From the NCBI GenBank assembly GCA_963755335.1, contig CAVWJW010000008.1, positions 248,001-312,000 on the forward strand: DNA of 64,000 nucleotides, written 5' to 3'. Source of the DNA: UBA10649 sp963755335. GTDB taxonomy: Bacteria > Actinomycetota > Actinomycetes > S36-B12. Of the stretch, positions 56,292 to 64,000 are shown one piece after another. The stretch's first letter is position 1; each line of letters opens with the position of its first letter. Both the position numbers and the translations under genes were made by a program. The notes under the pieces are model-generated. The model was not told the DNA's origin and did no database searches. It worked only from the letters and a program-made list of their open reading frames with translations.

Positions 56292-57524
56292 CAGTTGCGC
56301 CCCGAGGCTGTCTCCGCGGCGGACAGGCTCTCGAGGACCTCGTCCACTCCCGCGACCGCTTCTCCGTCGTTGTACGTGACGAAGATGGCGCGGGCGGACT
56401 CGAGGCGCTGGCGGGCATCGCCGAACACGCCGAGGTGCCCGAGGGCGTTGCCCTGATTCGCGAGGATGCGCGCGTAGCCGAGCGGGTCCTTGTCCGGGTC
56501 GCGGTACTGCAGCACCTCCTCGTACAGCTGGACCGCCTCGTCGAGATTGCTCTCCTGGTGCACGCTGGGCAGGTACTGCAGCGCGTTGGCCAGGTTCAGC
56601 TGCGTTGACGCCCAGGCGACCGGGTGGGTATCGGGAGTGAACACGCGAAGGGCCGCGCGCAAGGAGTTCACGGCAACGCCGACACGGATGCGATCGCCCT
56701 CGCTGCTCATGGGCATGACGAGGTAGGCGAGCGCCAGGTGCTGGTTGATGATCGCGAACATCTCCGGATAGGTCTCCTCGCGGAAGACCTTCGTCGCCTC
56801 CTGCAGGTCCGCGACGACGGCCAGCAGCGCACCGCGGTCGGTGCCGGCCAGCTCCTGACGGGAGAGGGCACGGGTCACCTGCAGCTCGGCGCGCAGTTCG
56901 CTCGGGGCGGTCAGGGGCAGCCGCTGAACCGCGAGGTCGGCGACCACGGCGGCAGCCCGCGGATCGTCCATGCGCTCGCGGAGCAGCTCGGCCCGCGTGA
57001 GGTCCAGCGACGCCGCGAGGATCGGGCTGCCCGCCTCGCGTGCCGCCTGGGCGGCGCTGTCGAGGCTCGTCGACGGCGCCCGCGAAGTCCCCGCGCTCCA
57101 TCGCCGAGGAGGCGCGCGCACTGCCCACCACGCCCAGCACCTCGCCGAATGCGCTGGAGGTCGAGGGCGGCTCGTCGATGAGGCCGACGCTGAACCGTGC
57201 CGTGTCGACCAGCGCCCGGAGCTCACCGCCCGTCTCCGAGGCCAGTCGGTCCCACGCCTCGTCGCCGCCGATGAGGACGGCTCGGTTGTAGCGGCTCACC
57301 GGGTCATCGCCGGCGATGCTCGCGGCGGCGCCCTCCGGGTTGTCGTCGAGGGCGAGGGCGACGAAGGTGAGTTCGTCCGGCCAGATCTCGGGCACGGTGC
57401 CGACGACCAGCGCCCGGCTGATCGTCGCGGCCTCGTCGGTCTCCGGCAGCAGGAGCATGCCCGCCGGCCACGGGAGGGCGCCGATCGGCTGAGGGCGTGG
57501 GCCGGGCAGGTCGGTCGTGATCAC
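56291..57524 (-). CDS. Tetratricopeptide-type protein of the hydrogenase operon, one frame break
   Basis: The protein has about 410 residues from GTG 57524 (ITTDLPGPRPQPIGALPWPAGMLLLPETDEAATISRALVVGTVPEIWPDELTFVALAL). The N-terminal part is a unique alpha/beta region. The C-terminal half has TPR-like helices: LQEATKVFREETYPEMFAIINQHLALAYLVMP, HPVAWASTQLNLANALQYLPSVHQESNLDEAVQLYEEVLQY and YARILANQGNALGHLGVFGDARQRLESARAIF. The break at 57071-57072 is GT[C/G], synonymous, restoring AGAVTSLDSAAQAAREAGSP. It probably mediates protein-protein contacts in hydrogenase assembly. It overlaps both neighbours. Confidence 0.78.
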
Positions 57525-57823
57525 GTCAGCCCTTCGCTGGTCGAGTGGTGTGGCGGTGGTGGGAACGGCGGGGGATCGGGCAGTTCGCTGGGGCCCTGCG
57601 GGACCGTGATGCAGCGACGCGCGTTGCGCTCGATGATCCGGGCCGCATGCAGCGCGCGACGCTCGTCGTGGTGGTCGCCGACCTTGCGCCGTACGGCGCC
57701 CGAGGCGAGGACGACGTCGAGGTAGACGATCCAACGGCCGGACTCGTTGACGACGCGGGCGTCAGCCGAAAGGGCCTCCTCGACGCGCGGGGAGTCGGGA
57801 GCCTGCCAGTCATCGATGGGCAC
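57521..57823 (-). CDS. Small hydrogenase-operon protein of unknown function (100 residues)
   Basis: I start at GTG 57823 (PIDDWQAPDSPRVEEALSADARVVNESGRWIVYLDVVLASGAVRRKVGDHHDERRALHAARIIERNARR), which follows GGGAGG at good spacing; upstream starts at 57829 and 57865 are possible. The core is a small alpha/beta unit, then a Pro-rich tail (SELPDPPPFPPPPHHSTSEG). It overlaps the protease gene end and the TPR gene start. There is no recognised family. Position suggests a dedicated accessory factor. Confidence 0.6.
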   Translation of the reverse strand: MPIDDWQAPDSPRVEEALSADARVVNESGRWIVYLDVVLASGAVRRKVGDHHDERRALHAARIIERNARRCITVPQGPSELPDPPPFPPPPHHSTSEGLT

Positions 57824-58283
57824 CTTCACCCTCCCGGTCGGTGGAGACGTCTGCGGCGATCGCATCGGCGATGCGCTCGATGGAGGCTTGCACAGCGGGC
57901 GACAGGGCGTCGCCTGCTTCGAAGGATTCCCCCTCCACCAGCCAGACCGTGATGTCCTGCGGGTACTCGTCCTTCAGCAGCCACATCGCGAAGCCGAGGG
58001 CCTGGTCCCAGCGGAACTGGTGGAGATTGCCGTCGGGCGGCGTCAGGTCGCGAAGCTCCTCACCGGGCACTTTGTGGACGGTGCCGGGCTCGACGCCGAT
58101 CCGAGATGCGTCGACGACGATGACGCGGCGCACGCCCTTCATGGCGAAGGCGACGTCCATCCCCGCAGTTCCGCCATCGACAAGGCGCACTCCGTCCGGA
58201 AGCTCCCGGTCGGCAAGCAACCGGACAAGGATGGGGCCGGCTGCGTCGTCCCCCCTCAGGAGGTTGCCGCAGCCGACCACCAA
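57810..58283 (-). CDS. Hydrogenase maturation endopeptidase (HyaD/HycI family)
   Basis: The protease has about 157 residues: TLVVGCGNLLRGDDAAGPILVRLLADRELPDGVRLVDGGTAGMDVAFAMKGVRRVIVVDASRIGVEPGTVHKV. The family motifs GxGNxLxxDDxxG (with nickel-sensing Asp), DGGTAG and VDA are present. It trims the C-terminal tail of the large subunit after nickel insertion. The start is uncertain: TTG 58283 and GTG 58280 both precede VVGCGN directly, and no ATG lies in the short gap after the large-subunit stop at 58310. It comes immediately after the large-subunit gene. Confidence 0.85.
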   Translation of the reverse strand: MVVGCGNLLRGDDAAGPILVRLLADRELPDGVRLVDGGTAGMDVAFAMKGVRRVIVVDASRIGVEPGTVHKVPGEELRDLTPPDGNLHQFRWDQALGFAMWLLKDEYPQDITVWLVEGESFEAGDALSPAVQASIERIADAIAADVSTDREGEGAHR

Positions 58284-58309
58284 AGTGTCGGTAGGGGGTG
58301 GCGCGTAGA

Positions 58310-59914
58310 TCAGCCGCCACCCATCCGGAACTTGGCCAGCTCGCGACCGGTCTTTCCGTCGTAGGCATGGACGGTGCAGACCAGGCACGAGTCGTAGCTG
58401 TGCGCGACCTGCGCGAGCTCGACCGGGAAGTCGGGGTTCTCGACAGGAGCGCCGATGAACGCCTTCTCCATGGGGCCGTGGTTCTCGGCGCCGTCGCGCG
58501 GGCCGATGTTCCACGCGGTCGGCGTGATCACCTGGTAGTTGGCGATCTTGCCGTCCTCGATGACGATCCAGTCGGCAAGAGCCCCGCGAGCGGCCTCCGT
58601 CGCGCCGAATCCCTTGCCCGACTGCGGCTCGGCCGGCTTGGTGTAGAAGTCGTCGTGCAGGTCGATGTCCTTGATCCACTGCTGTGCCTGACGGAAGTAC
58701 TTCGGCGCCTCGTGCATGCGGGCAAGCACGCGGGTCAGCACGTTCGGACCGGCCTTGGCGATCATGTCGGCGACGAACGGATCGAAGTCCTGGTGGGCGG
58801 CGGCGTCGGGCCGGTTGGCCATCATCTGGCGGGCCAGCGGACCGACCTCCAACGGCACGTAGCCCAGGCCGGGCACGTCGTACCGCGGCGCCTTCGCCCA
58901 CGTGTACTTGCCCTGCGCGGGGCCGTCGGCCGGGTCGATCGGGTCGGTGACGCCCTCCCACGGATGCAGCGAGCCGGTGCCACGGAAGAACGAGTGCGTG
59001 ATGTCCTCCGAGACGCGCGCCTGGTCGAAGTCGTAGTACTGGCCGTTGGCGTAGATGCCCGAGCGGGACTGCAGGGCCGCGTTGCGCCCCTCGACGGTGG
59101 GGTTCGTGTACAGCTCGGGGCTGAGGAAGGTTCCGGTGGCCAGGAAGTTGCCGTAGCCCTGCCCGTACTTGTCGAGGCCGATCTCGATCGAGTGGCGGTA
59201 GAAGAACGCGAGGTCGCTGTTGTGCTGCGACTCGTTCTCGTCCATCCATGCGAGGAAGTCCTCCCACGTCTGGATCTGCAGGTAGCGATCGACCGAACAG
59301 CCGAGCCACTGTCCCTCGAGCCACTCACGACCCCAGTGATCGAGGATAGCCGTGGACCGCGTGATGTCCGACAGGGTGGGGGAGCACATCACGCCGCCCG
59401 GGATCATGAAGGACGAGTGCGGCCACTGGCCGCCGAAGATCGCGTAGATCTCGACGGGGAGCTGCGACAGCGTGACGCCGGTCTGGTAGCTGGTGCCGAC
59501 GTACGGGGCGAACCGGCGCGCGGCCTCCTCGTAGGTGGAGGCGTTGGCGTACTGCGCTGCGGTCATGTCGGGCCCCATGATCGCGTAGAAGTACCGGGGC
59601 ATCGACTGGAGTGTCTCGGTGATCTGCCCGAGGTTGCGCACCCGAGTGGCGTTCGGCGGCACGTACGTGCCCCAGGCGGTGTCGACGGCGTAGCAGGCCT
59701 TGTACAGATGGCTGCCGCCGCAGATGCCGCAGATGCGCGGGGTCATGATCAGGCCCGCCTGCGGGTCCTTGCCGCGAAGGATGATCTCGAAGCCGCGGAA
59801 CATCGCGGCCTCGGTCCAAGCATCGGTGACGACACCGTCGGTGATCGTCACCTTCACGTCGAGGTCGCCCTCGACCTGCCCGAGTGGGCTGACATGCAGG
59901 TCCATGGTTGTCAT
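58310..59914 (-). CDS. hhyL: [NiFe]-hydrogenase large subunit, group 1h type
   Basis: The 534-residue catalytic subunit splits H2 at the Ni-Fe centre. L1 motif RICGICGGSH (residues about 59-68) and L2 motif DSCLVCTVH near the C-terminus provide the four Cys ligands. After the L2 His an 18-residue tail (AYDGKTGRELAKFRMGGG) would be removed by the adjacent protease. Other conserved parts are MDLHVSPLGQVEGDLDVKV, MIPGGVMCSPTLSD, RARGALADW-like EAARGALADWIVIEDGKIANYQVITPTAWNIGPRD. The group 1h assignment rests on motif style and operon partners. ATG 59914; an internal ATG 59905 is possible. The frame is intact. Confidence 0.93.
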   Translation of the reverse strand: MTTMDLHVSPLGQVEGDLDVKVTITDGVVTDAWTEAAMFRGFEIILRGKDPQAGLIMTPRICGICGGSHLYKACYAVDTAWGTYVPPNATRVRNLGQITETLQSMPRYFYAIMGPDMTAAQYANASTYEEAARRFAPYVGTSYQTGVTLSQLPVEIYAIFGGQWPHSSFMIPGGVMCSPTLSDITRSTAILDHWGREWLEGQWLGCSVDRYLQIQTWEDFLAWMDENESQHNSDLAFFYRHSIEIGLDKYGQGYGNFLATGTFLSPELYTNPTVEGRNAALQSRSGIYANGQYYDFDQARVSEDITHSFFRGTGSLHPWEGVTDPIDPADGPAQGKYTWAKAPRYDVPGLGYVPLEVGPLARQMMANRPDAAAHQDFDPFVADMIAKAGPNVLTRVLARMHEAPKYFRQAQQWIKDIDLHDDFYTKPAEPQSGKGFGATEAARGALADWIVIEDGKIANYQVITPTAWNIGPRDGAENHGPMEKAFIGAPVENPDFPVELAQVAHSYDSCLVCTVHAYDGKTGRELAKFRMGGG

Positions 59915-59961
59915 GTGCGTATCTCTCCTGTGGATTCGGATTCGTCAGCGGGGCAGGCTCG

Positions 59962-60936
59962 TCAGACGACGAACATGTCTTCCTTGGACCACTTCGGGGC
60001 GACGGCCCTAGACAGGCCGGCGAGCGCCATGTACGAGGCCGCGTCCATGCCGGCGGGCTCATCCTTCGGGATGACGCCGGAGACCTTCTGCGTCTTGAAG
60101 ACGGTGTCCTTCTCCAGATCGCCGAACGGGAAGCCGGGCTCGGTGCAGCCGGTGCACGGATGACCGGCGCGAGTCTTCGAGGACTGGCGGTTCCACAGGA
60201 TGCGGTTGCACGGCGAGTGGGTCATCGGACCGCGGCAGCCGAACTCGTAGAACAGGCAGCCGGTGCGCATCCCCTGGCCGAAGCTCGGCGGATCCTGCTT
60301 GTAGGTGAAGAACTGCACGCGCGTGCAGCCGGTCTGCGTGAAGGAGGTGAAGAACGTCTGCGGCCGCTGCAGCTCGTCGAGGGCGAGGTCGCCCACCCGG
60401 CCGGCGGCCAGGGCGACGATGATCTGCGAGATCCAGTCCGGGTGCGCCGGGCAGCCGGGGATGTTGATGACCGGCAGGCCCAGCTTGCTGACGAAGTCCG
60501 GCCCGAGGTGCCCGCCGCGCTTGCCGCCGCGATCGAACTGCAGGCCACGGCTGTCAGACGGATTGGGCGGCACGGCGGGAAGGCCGCCCCACGTGGCGCA
60601 GTCGCCGATCGCGACCACGATGCCGGCCTTCGGTGCGATGTCGTCGACCCAGTCCTTCATCGGACGACCGGCGAACATGTCGAACCGACCGCTGCCGTTC
60701 GGACCCTCGATGACCGACCCCTCGTAGACGAAGATGTCGATCTCCTTCTCGCCTTTCGCATAGGCCCAGAACAGGTCCTGTGCGGTCTTGCCGATCTCCA
60801 TCGACAGCGTCGGGTGATAGACGATCTCCAGGCCGTAGTCGACGATCAGGTCGACGACGGATGGCTCCGCGGCGTTGATGAATGACATGGTGTTCCCGGA
60901 GCAAGCTCCACCCTGGAACCAGAGCACGGATGTCAC
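59962..60936 (-). CDS. hhyS: [NiFe]-hydrogenase small subunit, group 1h type
   Basis: The 324-residue electron-transfer subunit carries three Fe-S clusters. GTG 60936 follows AGGAGG and gives TSVLWFQGGACSGNTMSFINAAEP, so the proximal-cluster motif starts at residue 10 and there is no twin-arginine signal. Further cluster ligands are in VVAIGDCATWGGLPA, INIPGCPAHPDWISQ, GCLFYEFGCRGPMTHSPCNRILWN and GHPCTGCTEPGFPF. Absence of a Tat signal agrees with the soluble or cytoplasmic-side placement proposed for this group. The start overlaps the hypB stop (GTGA). The frame is intact. Confidence 0.93.
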   Translation of the reverse strand: MTSVLWFQGGACSGNTMSFINAAEPSVVDLIVDYGLEIVYHPTLSMEIGKTAQDLFWAYAKGEKEIDIFVYEGSVIEGPNGSGRFDMFAGRPMKDWVDDIAPKAGIVVAIGDCATWGGLPAVPPNPSDSRGLQFDRGGKRGGHLGPDFVSKLGLPVINIPGCPAHPDWISQIIVALAAGRVGDLALDELQRPQTFFTSFTQTGCTRVQFFTYKQDPPSFGQGMRTGCLFYEFGCRGPMTHSPCNRILWNRQSSKTRAGHPCTGCTEPGFPFGDLEKDTVFKTQKVSGVIPKDEPAGMDAASYMALAGLSRAVAPKWSKEDMFVV

Positions 60937-61622
60937 GGTGCCTCCTGCAGTTGTGGTGATGGATTCGTCGGCGTAGGTGCCAGCAGCATGTGGAGCAGTT
61001 CGAGCACTCCGTCGCCGGTGCGCGACGAGGTCTCGACGATCGGGGCGTTCGGGTTCACCGCGCGGATCGCGGCCAGTGCGGCGTCGCGATCCCATTCCAC
61101 GGCCGCCGCGATATCTGTCTTCGTGATCACGACGACATCGGCGGAATGGAACAGCTGGGGGTACTTCGCCGGCTTGTCCTCGCCCTCGGTGACACTCAGG
61201 AGAGCCACCCGGGTGTCCTCTCCGAGGTCGTACGCCGTGGGGCACACGAGGTTGCCGACGTTCTCGATGACGAGCAGGTCGAGGGTGGCGAGGTCCCAGC
61301 CGTCGAGGTAGGACGCGATCATGTCCGCCTCGAGGTGGCACATGCTCTCGGTGACGATCTGCCGGACGGGCGCACCTGACCGCGCCAGGCGCCGCGCGTC
61401 ATTGTCGGTCGCGCAGTCGCCGACGAGGGCAGCCGCCGAGACCGAACGCTCGAGCGCCGTCGTGAGCAGCGCCTCCAGCAGCGCCGTCTTGCCGCTGCCG
61501 GGGCTCGAGACCCAGTTGCTCACCCGGGTGCCGGCCTCGTCGAACCGCGCCCGCAGGCTCGCCGCCAGAAGGTCGTTCTTCTCGAGGACGCCCTTGCGCA
61601 GGTCGACGATGCGGGGGGTCAT
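60933..61622 (-). CDS. hypB: Hydrogenase nickel-insertion GTPase HypB
   Basis: The 229-residue GTPase has the P-loop VSSPGSGKTALLEALL, GDCATDNDARRLARSGAPVRQIVTESMCHLEADM (Cys-His nickel/zinc site), LLVIENVGNLVCPTAYDLGEDTRVALLSVTEGEDKPAKYP and base-recognition VITKTDI. It delivers nickel with HypA. It has no N-terminal His-rich nickel store. ATG 61622 (MTPRIVDLRKGVLEKND) overlaps the hypA stop by 4 bases. The frame is intact. Confidence 0.95.
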   Translation of the reverse strand: MTPRIVDLRKGVLEKNDLLAASLRARFDEAGTRVSNWVSSPGSGKTALLEALLTTALERSVSAAALVGDCATDNDARRLARSGAPVRQIVTESMCHLEADMIASYLDGWDLATLDLLVIENVGNLVCPTAYDLGEDTRVALLSVTEGEDKPAKYPQLFHSADVVVITKTDIAAAVEWDRDAALAAIRAVNPNAPIVETSSRTGDGVLELLHMLLAPTPTNPSPQLQEAP

Positions 61623-61975
61623 GGCGAGGGCACCAGCTCGTCGAGGGTGATGTCGAGGATCTCGAGCTCCTTGCCGCCGATCACGTTCCCGCACGGCTGG
61701 GCGCAGGAGGGACATCGGAAGTCCTGCGCCGACGCGATCCTCTGCTCGCCGCAGGAGGGGCAGTCGATGACGATGGGGCTGCGCTCGATCACGAGCGCGG
61801 CGTCCTCGAGGGGGGTGCCGTGAGCCGCGACGTCGTACGCGAACTCGAGCGCCTGGGGAACGATGCCGCTCAGCTCGCCGATGCGCAGACGCACCTGCAG
61901 CACCCGCGTGTCGGGTGTCGGCAGCGCGTCGACCACCGTGGAGACCACGGCGTGCGCAACGGAGAGCTCGTGCAT
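61619..61975 (-). CDS. hypA: Hydrogenase nickel metallochaperone HypA
   Basis: The 118-residue protein starts MHELSVAHAVVSTVVD (nickel-binding MHE), then LRIGELSGIVPQALEFAYDVAAHGTPLEDA, and a zinc finger formed by CPSCGEQ and CPSCAQP. It hands nickel to HypB and the large subunit. ATG 61975 lies 3 bases after the DUF1641 stop. The frame is intact. Confidence 0.95.
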   Translation of the reverse strand: MHELSVAHAVVSTVVDALPTPDTRVLQVRLRIGELSGIVPQALEFAYDVAAHGTPLEDAALVIERSPIVIDCPSCGEQRIASAQDFRCPSCAQPCGNVIGGKELEILDITLDELVPSP

Positions 61976-61978
61976 GGG

Positions 61979-62509
61979 CTACTCGCCGGCCCGGAGCCGC
62001 GAGCCGTACACCCGGGCGAACTCCACGAAGAACGCGAGCGTCTCCTGGACCTCAGGCTCCTTGAGCACCTTGTTCAGAGCGAAGATGCTGCCGACCTCGG
62101 CCTGCTTGCCGCGGGTCCGCTTGTCGGCCTCCAACGCCGCCTCGCCGAACGTCCCCACGACCTGGACGATCTCGGGCCGGAGGATCGCCGAGTCGAGCAG
62201 GCCCTGCACCGTCTCCGAACGCGTGGCCAGGGTCTCGGCCATGGGCGCCAGCTCGGCGAGGGCGCCGACAGCGCTGCTGAGCTGCCCGGCCCGTCCACCG
62301 CCCTCGGTGTCGCGCAGGGACTGCACGATGCCGTTGATGTTGTCGGTGAGCTCGGGACCGCGCTGCAGCAGCGCTGTTCCCATGGCGGCCAGGGCCGCCA
62401 GGGTGGGCGCGTTGGCGACGATGACGGCGAGCGACTGGCGGATCTCCGGGTCCTCGAGCATGGCGTCGAGAGCGTCGGGATTCGTGGCAACGTCGGGCGT
62501 GAGAGTCAC
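61979..62509 (-). CDS. DUF1641 protein at the head of the hydrogenase operon
   Basis: The 176-residue helical protein belongs to DUF1641: GTG 62509 (VTLTPDVATNPDALDAMLEDPEIRQSLAVIVANAPTLAALAAMG), then GPELTDNINGIVQSLRD, and IFALNKVLKEPEVQETLAFFVEFARVYGSRL. The GTG has GGAGGTGGG at ideal spacing, so I prefer it to ATG 62548. DUF1641 proteins often accompany formate dehydrogenases and respiratory flavoproteins; here it is the first gene of the 13-kb operon. Function is unknown, possibly a membrane-quinone link or assembly factor. Confidence 0.82.
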   Translation of the reverse strand: MTLTPDVATNPDALDAMLEDPEIRQSLAVIVANAPTLAALAAMGTALLQRGPELTDNINGIVQSLRDTEGGGRAGQLSSAVGALAELAPMAETLATRSETVQGLLDSAILRPEIVQVVGTFGEAALEADKRTRGKQAEVGSIFALNKVLKEPEVQETLAFFVEFARVYGSRLRAGE

Positions 62510-62623
62510 GTCCCACCTCCAGGCTGGTTGAACGGTGACCAAGGTCATGACACGTTCGCCCGTGGCGTCCTGGTCTTCGCGCGCATCGTTGCAGCCCGAC
62601 AACGCCGACGTCGCGCCATTGTG

Positions 62624-62654
62624 AAAAAAAGAGTCGAAGGGCCCGAAATTCGGG
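62624..62654 (-). terminator. Terminator-like element after the cyclopropane synthase gene
   Basis: On the minus strand CCCGAATTTCGGG (62654-62642) can form a short stem; a run of seven T (62630-62624) follows 11 bases later. It lies 12 bases after the synthase stop and separates it from the hydrogenase operon, whose promoter must lie between about 62620 and 62510. I see no convincing -35/-10 there. Confidence 0.45.
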
Positions 62655-62665
62655 GGACAAATCGG

Positions 62666-63926
62666 TCAGGCGGAGACGGCGACCCGATCGAAGGCCGGCC
62701 GCAGGGGCATGCCGGACGCTCCGCCGGGCCCGAGCTTCACGCCCAGCATCTGGTGCAGCTGGATCATGTTGATGTCGAAGCCCGAGCCGGGATGCCGCCA
62801 TGTACAGGCGCCACACGCGGGCCGTGCCCAGGCCGGCCTCGGCGACGGCCTCCGTCCCAGTGGGCCTCGAGGTTCTCGCACCAGTGCTTCAGCGTGAGCG
62901 CGTAGTGCTCGCGCAGGTTCTCCTCGTGCCGGATCTCGAAGCCCGCGGAGTTCATCGCGGTCATCACCTGGCCGGGCCCGGACAGCTCGCCGTCGGGGAA
63001 CACGTAGCGGTTGATGAAGGACTTGCGGAAGTGAGAGACCCAGTCGTCGTTCGGCCGGGTGATCGTGTGGTTGAGCAGGCGTCCCTCGGGGCGCAGCTTG
63101 CCGTGGAGGAAGGAGAAGTAGGCCGGGTAGTTGGCGCGGCCGATGTGCTCGGTCAGGCCGATCGACGACATCGCGTCGAAGCCGGACTCGGCCACGTCGC
63201 GGTAGTCGCTGAAGCGGATCTGCGGCCTGGCTGGTCAGGCCGGCCTGCTCGATGGACTCCTGCCCGTAGGCGGCCTGCTGCTCGGACAAGGTGACGCCGA
63301 TCGCCGTGACGCCGTAGTGCTTCACGGCGTGCATGACCATGCCGCCCCAGCCGCAGCCGACGTCGAGCAGGCGCATGCCGGGCTCGAGGCCGAGCTTGCG
63401 GCAGACGAGGTCGAACTTCTCCTCCTGCGCCGTCTCGAGCGAGGCGTCCGACGTCGGGAAGACGGCGCAGGTGTACGCCATCGACGGGCCGAGCACCCAG
63501 GAGTAGAACCGGTTGCTGACGTCGTAGTGGTGGTGGATGGCGTCGGCGTCGCGGTTCTTGGAGTGCCGACGGCCGCTCAGAGTGCGCTCCTGCGGCGGGG
63601 GCGCCGGGCGCTTGAGGGCGTAGCGGCGCGAACTCGCGCGCGAGCGTGAGCCGGTCCGACCAGGACAGCGATTCAGCCAGTCAACGGGGTACAGGCGGCT
63701 CAGGGCGGTGTAGGCGTCGCCGATGATCTCGAGGTCGCCGGTGACGTACGCCCGGGCCAGGCCGAGCTGCGACGGTGCGCCGGCCAGGTACTGGACCGCC
63801 CGCGGACTGCGGATCTCGAGCATGACGTCGGCGTTCGCCGGCCCTGCGGTCGAACCGTCGTACGCGCGGAAGCCCACACCCGCGCTCCGCGGGAACCATG
63901 ATCGAGAACGCATCTGCCAGTCTCAT
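62666..63926 (-). CDS. Cyclopropane-fatty-acyl-phospholipid synthase family methyltransferase, frame breaks
   Basis: The restored protein has about 418 residues: MRLADAFSIMVP, VGFRAYDGSTAGP, RSPRAVQYLAGAPSQLGLARAYVTGDLEI, DAIHHHYDVSNRFYSWVLGPSMAYTCAVFP and the SAM motif GMRLLDVGCGWGGMVMHAVKHYG. It continues SSIGLTEHIGRANYPAYF and NRYVFPDGELSGPGQV, typical of CFA synthases that methylenate unsaturated membrane lipids. ATG 63926 follows GAGGAGAGG. Breaks at 63891 (CC[C/G]), 63626 (GC[G/C]), 63223 (GC[C/G]) and 62780 (GG[G/C]) are synonymous alternatives. A GAC/GAG break lies near 62855, and an unresolved offset near 63675. It ends ...PAFDRVAVSA. Confidence 0.87.
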
Positions 63927-63950
63927 GCCTCTCCTCGCACGTGCAGGCGG

Positions 63951-64000
63951 CTACTGCCGCTCGCACGACCTTCTCGTAGAGCCCCTTCAGGCGACCCTCA
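63951..64000 (-). CDS. C-terminal tail of a probable FAD-linked oxidase (cut by window edge)
   Basis: The minus strand reads EGRLKGLYEKVVRA, which resembles the ...GRLxxLYxKxVR ending of FAD-binding oxidases found upstream of actinobacterial cyclopropane synthases. The frame does not stop cleanly; a doubled base near 63957 (GCG g CAG TAG) would give a stop at 63951-63953. The fragment is short, so the call depends mainly on context. Confidence 0.35.

Overview
The window is high-GC, densely coded bacterial DNA with actinobacterial hallmarks: DUF3263, DUF1918, DUF2771, DUF3027 and DUF2530 proteins, an XPB-type helicase with a separate helicase-associated partner, an extended CspB-like cold shock protein, many GTG starts and ATGA/TGATG gene overlaps. 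The gene order around cspB-DUF2771-DUF3027 and serC-citrate synthase-pdxH resembles Propionibacteriales (Nocardioidaceae-like), but I cannot fix the genus. Only one RNA gene is visible, tRNA-Thr(TGT).

Layout. (1) 0.9-6.4 kb, minus strand: a tryptophan/kynurenine degradation operon running from a formamidase-like hydrolase through kynU, kmo, a RidA-type deaminase and 3-hydroxyanthranilate dioxygenase to an ACMSD-type decarboxylase. (2) 7.7-18.5 kb, plus strand: a maltodextrin uptake and breakdown locus (substrate-binding protein, two permeases, cytoplasmic GH13 enzyme, ATPase, secreted alpha-amylase, second substrate-binding protein). (3) 18.5-20.4 kb: groEL under a CIRCE/HrcA operator, followed by tandem palindromic repeats, a strong terminator and a perfect 58-bp palindrome. 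(4) 20.4-31.8 kb: a dimethylglycine/sarcosine dehydrogenase-like fusion, a ClC channel, the XPB helicase and its partner, and between these two a three-gene set fitting the N-succinyl-amino-acid racemase pathway. (5) 31.9-49.4 kb: mixed core genes (HD-GYP phosphodiesterase, cspB region, purine permease, serC, citrate synthase, pdxH, GH13, ParA/RHH pair, photolyase, DtxR regulator). (6) 49.4-62.5 kb, minus strand: a continuous [NiFe]-hydrogenase operon of the high-affinity group 1h type with its accessory genes and the complete hypABCDEF set. (7) The right end holds a cyclopropane-fatty-acyl synthase and the tail of what is probably a FAD-linked oxidase.

A pervasive oddity: about twenty otherwise intact genes contain single-base frame breaks. 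Nearly every break I decoded can be read as two alternative bases written side by side at one codon position, usually a synonymous third position (for example GC[C/G], CT[A/G], AT[C/T]). This looks like a mixed-strain consensus in which both alleles were kept, not gene decay. I therefore annotate these loci as full-length CDS with breaks rather than pseudogenes.

Together the genes suggest an aerobic, soil- or surface-type actinobacterium that degrades starch, salvages amino acids and can oxidise trace hydrogen for maintenance energy. All functional calls come from sequence motifs and recalled family knowledge; no database search was possible.
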